Of a DNA stretch of 12,689 bases, positions 5,949 through 11,852 are shown one piece after another; positions within the stretch are counted from its first letter, which is position 1, and each line of letters opens with the position of its first letter. Source of the stretch: Verrucomicrobia bacterium SCGC AAA164-M04 (GTDB taxonomy: Bacteria > Verrucomicrobiota > Verrucomicrobiae > Verrucomicrobiales > Akkermansiaceae). Both the position numbers and the translations under genes were made by a program. The notes under the pieces were generated by a model. That model saw only the letters and a program-made list of their open reading frames with translations. It was not told where the DNA came from and did not search any database. Location of the stretch: positions 17,222-29,910 of the forward strand of contig KB912123.1 in assembly GCA_000383735.1 (NCBI GenBank), in the 5' to 3' direction.

Positions 5949-8383
5949 TACCCTAAAAGTTGATTTACGTTTACAGAAGCTTTTTCTTCAAGCTCCCCTC
6001 TTTTCCCATCTCTTTGTGAGATGAGCTTGGATTGTTTTTCAGCCTGCTGATCTACTCTCTCGTCTTTTCTGTCTTCTTTGAGGACTTCGAGCTTTTCCTT
6101 AAACTCTTGATCTTCAGTTCTAAATCCGAGTGTCGCTTGAGCTCTAATCATCTCCACCTCCTTACGCATCTCATGCTCCATTTGCATGCGCTGGGCCTCA
6201 AACTGAGACTTCATCTCCAACATCTTCATATCAATCTGACCCTTAAGCTGCATTTCTTGAGCTTTGGCCTGTGATGTAGCCTGAGCTGTTTGAATGTTTG
6301 CCTGAGCCTGAGCCTGAGAATTTGCTCTGGCTTGGTCCATCTGTTGCTTAATTCTTTTCTTTCTTCTTACAATAAGAAGCCTTTCAGCTTGGTCGACATC
6401 ACGAAGTTGCCTGATTGCCACAGCGTCCTCTATGTCTATCTCTCTTTGAGACAAAGCAACTTGGATGTTTTGCTCCAAGTAAGCTCTATCTTTTTCATCC
6501 ATTTGCTTTTTTACTATGACACCAAAGTTGTACATAGGAATATCAGCAAAGGAACTCAAGACCCCCATATTAGTAGACCCTACTGCGTTTTCATACACCT
6601 TGTAGATAACAGACTCAGGAGGCAATATCTGAAGACACTTAACTACGTCCTCTACCACCCTCTTGAATAGCATCAAGGACGCATGGGTGACATCGTAAAT
6701 AGCATTGTTACCTCCAGCAATAGCTTGTTCCCTTACACCGACCAAGTCTTCGCTCTTAGGTGTGGTACCGTCCATAGCTTCGTTGATGCCTGTAGCATCA
6801 CGAATCATACGCAGGTAATGATTGTACAAGCCAATAAGCTGGTTGATGTTTCTGATACTGTTGTCTAGAGGACGAACGGGAGGGTTTTGGAACCCACCCT
6901 CTGGGTTCTTACTCCTATAGTAAAAGACACCCGTCTGCTCGTAAATGTCTTGAATCTCAAGTGGTTGGAGCTCACCCCCTCTACCGAGTTGCACATTGTC
7001 GAGACCTTCAATATCTACAATCAATCCATCAGGCTTGGCCTTGGCGACCGCCTGCTGAATCTTCAAGTGGGTAAGCTGAAGCTGATCCGCAAATCCTGTA
7101 ATGCTGCCTACAATAGACTTAGGCATCATGCGACGCATGTTGGTAGCGGTAACAGAGTACGAGAGGCGAGCCTTAGACAAGTCGTGAATGTTCTTTGGGA
7201 TATTGCTCTTCATCCCGTACCCAAACAAGTAGTCGGTTCCGAGAATGTGCATCCCCCCATAAACAGTAGCATTCTCCATCTTATGAGACTTCCTTTCAAA
7301 CACAGAGCTTTTAGGCTCTACGTATGAGTCCCCCTTGTAGAAGAAGTTTGTGTTGCCGAAGCGGTTGTCTTTGTCCTCGAAGTACATGCAGTCGACAGAC
7401 AAGAACTCAAAATCCAAGACTTGGACGCGGTACTCATCGTACCCGTACTTCATTGAATCTTTGGTCCTATCGTAATACTTTTTCCCAAAAACAGAAGAGT
7501 CGTTTTTAAACTTCCCCGCTACGCTCTTGGCGATTTTCTCAAACTCCTCCTCCTCAAACTCCCCTCCAGCAATTCTTTTCAGCTCGTCAATCGTCATTGT
7601 CTTGACATGCCCCGCATATACTAGATCCTTGAAGTTTGGGTCCTCTGTGTAACTATGAACAAAATCACAAGGGTCTACGTAGTTTGTTGCAATCCCATAA
7701 TTAGGGTCGTTTTCTCTCTTTACAACAGACATGCCTAGCGTAACCAAGTCATTAACGCATCGCCTAAACGTAGAGTCACTAAAGTCGTTCCATGACAAGG
7801 TCATGTTGGTTGCTACCTGAGCAGCCACTTCAGCGTCAGTCTTTACGTTTGTATCTAGAAAAATTTCTGCCTCTTCAAGAGTGTCTGGTATCTGCGACGG
7901 GTCGGCGGACACGCTAACCCCAGACTGCTTCATCTGAGAAAACAAATCTTTGTTTTTGATTTGCATCTGTAGCTTTCTCTTCTTAGCGTCTTTCTCGCTG
8001 CTAGAGATAGGGTCTACTGCCTGAAGATTTGGATACGGATCAGAAGACAGGATCTTGTTGACTACAATCTTGACAAACTTAGGAATGATGGGCACAGGCG
8101 CCCAGTCCAAATTCAAAAGAGTCCCATCGCCGTTGTTAGGGTCTAGACTGTTGAGTATCTGCTTGTAAATGGTTGTGTCCTGAGTACCGTTTGCGTAATC
8201 CCTGTTTCTTTCGAACTCCCTCTTACGCTTTTGATAAATACCAGACTCGTCGTCGACTCTACCCCAACTCCCCTCAATAGCTTTGGCATAACCTAGGCCG
8301 TAAGATTTGTCTAGCTTTTGCGACGCAGGAGCTAGAGGATCAGGGAAGTTACTGGATTTTTTGTTTTTACTGGAGTAGGACAT
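5948..8383 (-). CDS. Portal protein
   Basis: This is an 811-residue protein from the ATG at 8383. A TTG eight codons upstream is possible, but the ATG has AAAGGA nine bases before it. The portal is the dodecameric ring at one head vertex through which DNA enters and leaves. The evidence is size, position directly after the large terminase, and a segment typical of portals of Bacteroidota podoviruses: HYLRMIRDATGINEAMDGTTP (about 522-542) followed by EDLVGVREQAIAGGNNAIYD (about 545-564). The N-terminal region has a basic stretch (YQKRKREFERNRDYANGTQ). From about 675 to 790 the chain is a long coiled coil, first rich in Gln and Ala (NSQAQAQANIQTAQATSQAK), then Met/Glu/Lys-rich. Such tails can extend from the portal barrel into the head. 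Its stop overlaps the next start by one base. Confidence 0.88.
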   Translation of the reverse strand: MSYSSKNKKSSNFPDPLAPASQKLDKSYGLGYAKAIEGSWGRVDDESGIYQKRKREFERNRDYANGTQDTTIYKQILNSLDPNNGDGTLLNLDWAPVPIIPKFVKIVVNKILSSDPYPNLQAVDPISSSEKDAKKRKLQMQIKNKDLFSQMKQSGVSVSADPSQIPDTLEEAEIFLDTNVKTDAEVAAQVATNMTLSWNDFSDSTFRRCVNDLVTLGMSVVKRENDPNYGIATNYVDPCDFVHSYTEDPNFKDLVYAGHVKTMTIDELKRIAGGEFEEEEFEKIAKSVAGKFKNDSSVFGKKYYDRTKDSMKYGYDEYRVQVLDFEFLSVDCMYFEDKDNRFGNTNFFYKGDSYVEPKSSVFERKSHKMENATVYGGMHILGTDYLFGYGMKSNIPKNIHDLSKARLSYSVTATNMRRMMPKSIVGSITGFADQLQLTHLKIQQAVAKAKPDGLIVDIEGLDNVQLGRGGELQPLEIQDIYEQTGVFYYRSKNPEGGFQNPPVRPLDNSIRNINQLIGLYNHYLRMIRDATGINEAMDGTTPKSEDLVGVREQAIAGGNNAIYDVTHASLMLFKRVVEDVVKCLQILPPESVIYKVYENAVGSTNMGVLSSFADIPMYNFGVIVKKQMDEKDRAYLEQNIQVALSQREIDIEDAVAIRQLRDVDQAERLLIVRRKKRIKQQMDQARANSQAQAQANIQTAQATSQAKAQEMQLKGQIDMKMLEMKSQFEAQRMQMEHEMRKEVEMIRAQATLGFRTEDQEFKEKLEVLKEDRKDERVDQQAEKQSKLISQRDGKRGELEEKASVNVNQLLG

Positions 8384-8392
8384 ATAGGATAT

Positions 8393-8398
8393 TCCTTT
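8393..8398 (-). promoter_or_regulatory. Shine-Dalgarno-like AAAGGA of the portal gene
   Basis: AAAGGA lies nine bases before the ATG at 8383 and decides that start over the upstream TTG at 8407. It is one of the few Shine-Dalgarno-like sites in the window; most genes here have A/T-rich leaders without one. Confidence 0.5.
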
Positions 8399-8404
8399 GT
8401 CTAG

Positions 8405-8412
8405 CAAATATA
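8405..8412 (-). promoter_or_regulatory. TATATTTG box upstream of the portal gene
   Basis: TATATTTG sits in the 48-base gap between terminase and portal genes, 21 bases before the portal ATG, matching TAnnTTTG. A second partial copy, TATTTGC, lies just upstream (8415-8421), giving TATTTGC ACTA TATTTGC. No clear -33 TTTG is seen at 19-23 bases. It may be an internal promoter for the virion genes or chance in an A/T-rich gap. Confidence 0.4.
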
Positions 8413-8431
8413 GTGCAAATACAATAACCCC

Positions 8432-10552
8432 TTAAGCATTAGGCTTGTACCGCCTAAAGAATCTTTTGTCGTCGAATTTAGATTGTTTTTTCTCAACCTT
8501 TACCTTTTGAGCAGCCAGAAGAGCAAGACCAGAACTAATCGTCAAGTCAAACTTTGTTCTCTTGTCTATTCTATACCCTATCCAATCTTCAAGAGTTCTG
8601 TTAAAATACATGTTGCCCATATTCCCATCCTCCTTCTCTCCTACATGATCAAAAATGTATTGCTCTATAGATTGAGCATGAGCATGGATAACGTCCTGAG
8701 AGTTTGAAGGTATACCCTTTGTCCTAACGTTAGAGGTGCTTCCTGGAGGCTTCAAGTGGGCTGGCCTATCCATAACATATCCAGCGTAACCTCTTGATTC
8801 AAAGTACCTTACGATACCATACTTGTTGTTCTCTATAAGCAGAGGGTACCCGTAGAAAAAAGAAGCCATCAATACGTCTTCATAAAAGATCTTGGCTATG
8901 TCTGGCCTAGAGGCATACTCCAAAACAAACATATTGGAGGGGTGAGACTCCGTCATATTGAACTTATTGTACAAATGCAAGGCCCCTTTAGATCCACGAC
9001 CGTCAACAGTGGCGTCAAGGTCGTAAGAGTCAACACCACCGCATCCGAGTTCATGGTACGGAGGCACCCTGATGCCACCCTTTTCACTTAACTTGTTTCT
9101 CATGTCCTTCGGGGGCATCCAAGAGACCCTGAATCTACCGTTTGGATCTGGGGTAAATGCAACCTCTTTGTCCATCTCGGTCCATAGGAAATTACCTCTT
9201 ACCACAGGGTTGGGGAACAAGTCTTCATTGCTGTCTATCTGCTGATATATTTTACCAATATTGAAGATGCTGCCCTCAACGCTATCCCTAAAAGCTTCCT
9301 CTTCTGTAAACGGAAACTGCCTCACAACCTCATTGAGTTCTGAAGCATCAGACTTCAAAGAGTTTCTTTCATTTCTCAAAAAGGTTTTTGATCCCTCAAA
9401 TACAGGGTCTCCATCAATACCAGCTACCTCCTGTTCTAAGTCTTCGCACACAGCGTTTCCATACACGTCGAAGAAACCCTCAAGGGCTTCGTAGGCGGGT
9501 ATGAATATTCTGTAAAGACCACTCTTTGTTCTCCCATTGGCATTTCTTTCAAAGGGGTCGCTGTCTTGCCACACAGACTTGTACTCCTTACCTCCTTTGT
9601 CCATAGGGTTTACCGTGCTACCCACCAGAGCTTTGCCTACGATTTTTTTACCTACGATTAGGCACGTTCTTTCAATCCTCCAAGCCTCCCTGATGTCAAC
9701 GGGTTTTTCCCACTTGCCAGCCTCGTCCAGATAAAGCATGTGTAGCTTTTCCCCATCATAAGCATTGTTTGTGGTGTTCTTCCAGTTGATTACTGTATTA
9801 AGAGCGTCGCCTCTAAATGACGTCTTGTTTTTTGTAGTAATTCTTTTTGAAGGCTCTCTGAAGGCCAGCTCCATTCTGGGGTTTGTAGTACCGTCTTGAA
9901 TAGGCTTAAAGAAAAATGGGTATGATTTGAAGATCGAAACGACCTTCTTCATGAAGATGTTTTCCTGAGAGTCCTTACCAGTCTTTGACTGTATTCCGAG
10001 CAGCTTATCCTTAACCTGCGTAGCTTCGTCGACGAGTACAGAAGAACAGATATTAGTATACCCAGAACGGCGACACTTAGTATAAAGCTGACCGAGACAA
10101 CGGGGATCAGCTTCGCACGCAGCCATGTGGAGAAAGATTTCACGTTGGAAGGCAAGATAGTAAGGATACCCGATATCGATTTTTGACCACTGGAGGAGCA
10201 TGTAATGCCTCCCCGTGATGTACGTAGGGACGCCATTGTTGTAAAACCAAACACCGTCACGCCGCCGCTTAAACTCCCTTTCGACGAAACTAGAAAACTT
10301 TTTACGGAACTCCGAAGGCTTTTCGTACCACTCATCCATACTTCGAATCTTCTGCAACTCTTGGGGCATAGGAATGCGTCTCCACAGTTGCATAGACTTT
10401 GGTTGATCATGGAAGAGTATTTCAGATCGCTTTGGTTTTTTCGGGAGGATAACAAGAAGCCCATGGAGTTCAACACACTCACCCTCTGTACCGTTAGGGT
10501 CGATCTTAATCCCCTTATCTTCATATCCATCGACATCAACTAGAGAGGACAT
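8432..10552 (-). CDS. terL: Terminase large subunit (packaging ATPase and nuclease)
   Basis: This 706-residue protein is the motor that cuts concatemeric phage DNA and pumps it through the portal. The ATPase domain shows a Walker A-like KCRRSGYTN (159-167) in which the usual Lys after Gly is replaced by Tyr and a Lys stands at the front, as in the lambda gpA motif KSARVGYS. Walker B is HMLYLDEAG with D276 and E277, and the coupling motif is VGSTVNP (310-316). The C-terminal RNase H-like nuclease has GGVDSYDLD (505-513, D508), LIENNKYG (572-579, E574) and a likely third acid at D669 (TKFDLTISSG). The length is normal for the large terminases of Bacteroidota phages. It starts at a TGATG junction with the 62-residue gene and is followed, after 48 bases, by the portal gene. 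No intein or frameshift is seen. The packaging type (cos or headful) cannot be told from this. Confidence 0.95.
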   Translation of the reverse strand: MSSLVDVDGYEDKGIKIDPNGTEGECVELHGLLVILPKKPKRSEILFHDQPKSMQLWRRIPMPQELQKIRSMDEWYEKPSEFRKKFSSFVEREFKRRRDGVWFYNNGVPTYITGRHYMLLQWSKIDIGYPYYLAFQREIFLHMAACEADPRCLGQLYTKCRRSGYTNICSSVLVDEATQVKDKLLGIQSKTGKDSQENIFMKKVVSIFKSYPFFFKPIQDGTTNPRMELAFREPSKRITTKNKTSFRGDALNTVINWKNTTNNAYDGEKLHMLYLDEAGKWEKPVDIREAWRIERTCLIVGKKIVGKALVGSTVNPMDKGGKEYKSVWQDSDPFERNANGRTKSGLYRIFIPAYEALEGFFDVYGNAVCEDLEQEVAGIDGDPVFEGSKTFLRNERNSLKSDASELNEVVRQFPFTEEEAFRDSVEGSIFNIGKIYQQIDSNEDLFPNPVVRGNFLWTEMDKEVAFTPDPNGRFRVSWMPPKDMRNKLSEKGGIRVPPYHELGCGGVDSYDLDATVDGRGSKGALHLYNKFNMTESHPSNMFVLEYASRPDIAKIFYEDVLMASFFYGYPLLIENNKYGIVRYFESRGYAGYVMDRPAHLKPPGSTSNVRTKGIPSNSQDVIHAHAQSIEQYIFDHVGEKEDGNMGNMYFNRTLEDWIGYRIDKRTKFDLTISSGLALLAAQKVKVEKKQSKFDDKRFFRRYKPNA

Positions 10553-10740
10553 CAGTAGCTTTGACCTAGACTATTCATACGGCCAAGGCTAGGTACGCCT
10601 GACTTTGGATCCTTTAGTCCCATGTGTTTGCCGCATGGACACTGAATTTGATGCTGAGCCTTTCCGTCAACGAACTTGATGGTAACCCCAGACTTATCCT
10701 CTTCGTGCTTTTTCTCGCAATCGCAAATGTAGACAGCCAT
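10552..10740 (-). CDS. Small putative zinc-binding protein
   Basis: This 62-residue protein carries two C-x-C pairs, CDC (6-8) and CPC (34-36), with H39 in CPCGKH. They are separated by about 25 residues of beta-prone sequence (GVTIKFVDGKAQHQIQ). That spacing suits a small zinc ribbon. The C-terminal part (DPKSGVPSLGRMNSLGQSY) is Gly/Ser-rich and probably unstructured. Function is unknown. Being placed immediately before the large terminase, with a TGATG overlap, it could be a packaging accessory protein, but small terminases normally carry a helix-turn-helix and none is visible. The start ATG lies two bases after the stop of the 43-residue gene, so the pair is probably co-translated. Confidence 0.7.
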   Translation of the reverse strand: MAVYICDCEKKHEEDKSGVTIKFVDGKAQHQIQCPCGKHMGLKDPKSGVPSLGRMNSLGQSY

Positions 10741-10742
10741 AT

Positions 10743-10874
10743 TTATCGACCTTGTGAAGCGTAAGGCTTCTTGTAGTTAATTGAATGCTTGTTCTTAGAT
10801 GTCTTCGTCTTAGCGTGGACACCTTTGCGCTTTACGCGCTTCTTCTCGTAGTTACTGACCTGAACTTTAGCCAT
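10743..10874 (-). CDS. 43-residue lysine-rich peptide
   Basis: The frame reads MAKVQVSNYEKKRVKRKGVH, continues AKTKTSKNKHSINYKKPYAS and ends QGR. It has 11 Lys and 3 Arg against a single Glu (net about +13). I support it as a gene because it fits the operon exactly: its ATG overlaps the previous gene by 8 bases, its stop lies two bases before the next ATG, and a K-x-K-T-S-K-N-K pattern ending in NYKKPY looks like a kept motif rather than random coding. No domain is recognised. A nucleic-acid- or virion-associated role is guessed from charge alone. Confidence 0.65.
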   Translation of the reverse strand: MAKVQVSNYEKKRVKRKGVHAKTKTSKNKHSINYKKPYASQGR

Positions 10875-11028
10875 GAATAGGTTTATTTAAGTGATTTAAT
10901 GTAATTATCATTTCATGAATTTGCCCCCTATTGTATCTAGTTGTTCTTCTGTTTGAAACAGAGGAAGCGCTATCCATAAATGGAATAAGCATTAAGATCA
11001 ATAGTGCAAACCTAGAAACAACTTTCAT
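10867..11028 (-). CDS. 53-residue putative membrane or exported peptide
   Basis: The frame runs from the ATG at 11028 (A/T-rich leader AAATTAAATTAAA) to a stop inside the next gene. It begins MKVVSRFALLILMLIPFMDS. A short basic start (K2, R6) and a hydrophobic core at 7-18 followed by SAS look like a signal peptide or one membrane segment; the rest is polar and basic and ends IHG. There is no Cys for a lipobox. It fills the gap between tRNA-Arg and the 43-residue gene and overlaps the latter by 8 bases, which supports its reality. A lysis or envelope role is possible but not shown. It could also be a chance frame. Confidence 0.5.
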   Translation of the reverse strand: MKVVSRFALLILMLIPFMDSASSVSNRRTTRYNRGQIHEMIITLNHLNKPIHG

Positions 11029-11043
11029 TTTAATTTAATTTAG

Positions 11044-11117
11044 TACACCCGCAGGGACTCGAACCCCGAACCCTCGCCTTAGAAGGGCGATGCTCTATCC
11101 AGTTGAGCTACGAGTGC
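11044..11117 (-). tRNA. tRNA-Arg (anticodon UCU)
   Basis: This is a full cloverleaf of 74 bases. The acceptor is GCACUCG/CGGGUGU (7 bp with two G-U pairs), the D-arm GCUC/GAGC with loop AACUGGAUA, the anticodon stem UCGCC/GGCGA with loop CUUCUAA (anticodon UCU at 11081-11083), the variable loop GGGUU, and the T-arm CGGGG/CCCUG with loop UUCGAGU. The discriminator base is A and CCA is not encoded, so host CCA-adding enzyme is needed. It reads AGA (and AGG) codons, which the phage genes here use often, for example about half of the Arg codons in the visible capsid gene. It lies between the 85-residue and 53-residue genes. Confidence 0.95.
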
Positions 11118-11122
11118 ATATT

Positions 11123-11380
11123 TTACTTAAGAGCTCTGTTTTTAGAAGCAGACATTACTGTCGCTGTGCCTACTTTGGTTCCTCCAGTGTGATGCACATC
11201 TTTACCATCACCTTTTTTCACTTTGCCTTTTCTTGTAAAAAGCCTCCTAAGCATATTTCTTACAACACGTTTCCTTTTCTGTTTGGAAGTGGCGTTAAGC
11301 TTTTTATCATACTCGCCTTTCTTCTCCCTTGCCTCGGGATTGTTTTTATAGTACTGTGCTGATTTACTTAATTTGCCCAT
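11123..11380 (-). CDS. Small basic protein with GDGKDVHH motif, conserved viral family of unknown function
   Basis: This 85-residue protein begins MGKLSKSAQYYKNNPEAREK, continues with a Lys/Arg-rich helix (KKLNATSKQKRKRVVRNMLR, 26-45), then KGDGKDVHH (56-64) and ends SASKNRALK. It has 26 Lys plus Arg against 6 acidic residues. The order SxxYYxxNPEAxxKK, basic helix, GDGKDVxH is one I recall from small proteins of many marine phages and some giant viruses; the function is not established. The His pair after GDGKDV hints at a reduced HNH-like metal site, but the second His and Asn of a full motif are not visible, so nuclease activity is not claimed. It sits between two tRNA genes. The ATG lies 5 bases after a TATATTTG box. 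Confidence 0.75.
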   Translation of the reverse strand: MGKLSKSAQYYKNNPEAREKKGEYDKKLNATSKQKRKRVVRNMLRRLFTRKGKVKKGDGKDVHHTGGTKVGTATVMSASKNRALK

Positions 11381-11385
11381 AGTTA

Positions 11386-11393
11386 CAAATATA
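11386..11393 (-). promoter_or_regulatory. TATATTTG box before the 85-residue gene
   Basis: TATATTTG lies in the 19-base gap between the tRNA-like gene and the ATG at 11380. Only 5 bases separate it from the ATG, so as a promoter it would give a nearly leaderless message. It could instead mark the 3' flank of the tRNA-like gene. It is the third exact copy of this octamer just upstream of a gene in the window. Confidence 0.3.
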
Positions 11394-11399
11394 CTAAAG

Positions 11400-11476
11400 T
11401 CCGCGAGGTGGGACTTGAACCCACATGTGACCAGTTACCCTTTCTACAAGGTATAAGCTTGAGGGGATACTCGCGG
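11400..11476 (-). tRNA. Atypical tRNA-like gene without a recognisable D-arm
   Basis: The ends are canonical: a perfect 7-bp acceptor CCGCGAG/CTCGCGG and a perfect T-arm GTGGG/CCCAC with loop TTCAAGT (11408-11424), directly abutting the acceptor, then discriminator A and no CCA. The core is not canonical. Only 8 bases (TATCCCCT) separate the acceptor from a hairpin CAAG-CTTATAC-CTTG (11447-11461) whose seven-base loop has U at position 33 and a purine at 37, giving anticodon UAU (Ile, AUA codons). There is no D-arm and no GG pair for a D-loop, and 22 bases separate the hairpin from the T-arm, where a variable region is usually about 5. CCCT before and AGGG after the hairpin could extend it with a bulge. 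Other readings (GUA or UAG in the next bases) pair worse. The 5' end abuts the stop codon of the 47-residue gene. It could be a working odd tRNA, a decayed one, or a tRNA mimic. Confidence 0.6.
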
Positions 11477-11620
11477 TTATTTTTCTTCGCTTTCGTTCCA
11501 GGATTCCTCCCAAAATTTAAAGTCTGTCTTGTTGTATTGCCAAACCACTTGTTTCCAATCACTTAGAGAATCTTTCAGCGAAACCTCCGCTGTAGTCTTT
11601 GTCTTCTTCAATTTTTCCAT
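11477..11620 (-). CDS. 47-residue tryptophan-rich small protein
   Basis: The frame reads MEKLKKTKTTAEVSLKDSLS then DWKQVVWQYNKTDFKFWEES and ends WNESEEK. It has four Trp, a basic start and an acidic end, with a helix-prone middle. It overlaps the last 62 bases of the 97-residue gene in a different frame, and its stop codon ends exactly where the tRNA-like gene begins. The purposeful-looking composition, the snug fit between neighbours and an A-rich leader (AATTAAGTGAAA) support it. No family is recognised, and it could be a chance frame. Confidence 0.5.
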   Translation of the reverse strand: MEKLKKTKTTAEVSLKDSLSDWKQVVWQYNKTDFKFWEESWNESEEK

Positions 11621-11852
11621 TTTCACTTAATTCTTTAATCATTTGCTCTAGTTTCTGTCTCTCTATGATTAACTCCTTACAATCCACAGCGGTCTGCTTT
11701 ACAGCTTGCAGCTCAGCTTTTCTGGCTGAGCCTCCAGCCTCTGGATCTACAGGCTTTTTTATTTCTTCGATCATATTGTCTATGGCAATAGACATGCTGT
11801 GCATAAGCCTAGAAGAAGCGTCAAGAGTATTGAATTTAGTCTTCTTCGACAT
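11559..11852 (-). CDS. Small helical protein, unknown (possible packaging accessory)
   Basis: This 97-residue protein is almost entirely helical in look: SSRLMHSMSIAIDNMIEEIK (13-32), a short break at VDPEAGGSARK, then a long coiled-coil-like helix (AVKQTAVDCKELIIERQKLE, 50-69, continuing to about 76) and a charged tail. It overlaps the preceding GroES-like gene by 17 bases. Small helical proteins upstream of the large terminase can be small terminase subunits, but a helix-turn-helix DNA-binding part is not evident and several genes lie between, so this is only a possibility. Confidence 0.65.
   Translation of the reverse strand: MSKKTKFNTLDASSRLMHSMSIAIDNMIEEIKKPVDPEAGGSARKAELQAVKQTAVDCKELIIERQKLEQMIKELSENGKIEEDKDYSGGFAERFSK

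Noticed and set aside
9949..10539. A 196-codon minus-strand frame inside the terminase gene
   Set aside because: It runs in another frame over the N-terminal third of the large terminase, whose own frame carries the motifs. The translation is Ser/Arg/Leu-rich and without recognisable features.
11090..11362. Plus-strand hydrophobic 90-codon frame resembling a membrane protein
   Set aside because: It starts inside tRNA-Arg and is antisense to the lysine-rich 85-residue gene. Antisense of AAA/AAG codons gives Phe and Leu, which mimics membrane segments.
11422..11429. Palindrome CACATGTG as an operator
   Set aside because: It overlaps the T-stem of the tRNA-like gene and is a single eight-base match, so it is explained by the tRNA structure.
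11400..11476. The tRNA-like sequence as a phage attachment site
   Set aside because: Attachment sites copy only the 3' part of a host tRNA. Here the matching 5' acceptor strand is also present and pairs perfectly, and no integrase gene is in the window.
11559..11852. Firm call of the 97-residue helical protein as the small terminase
   Set aside because: No DNA-binding helix-turn-helix can be seen, and four small protein genes plus two tRNA genes lie between it and the gene next to the large terminase. Position alone is not enough.
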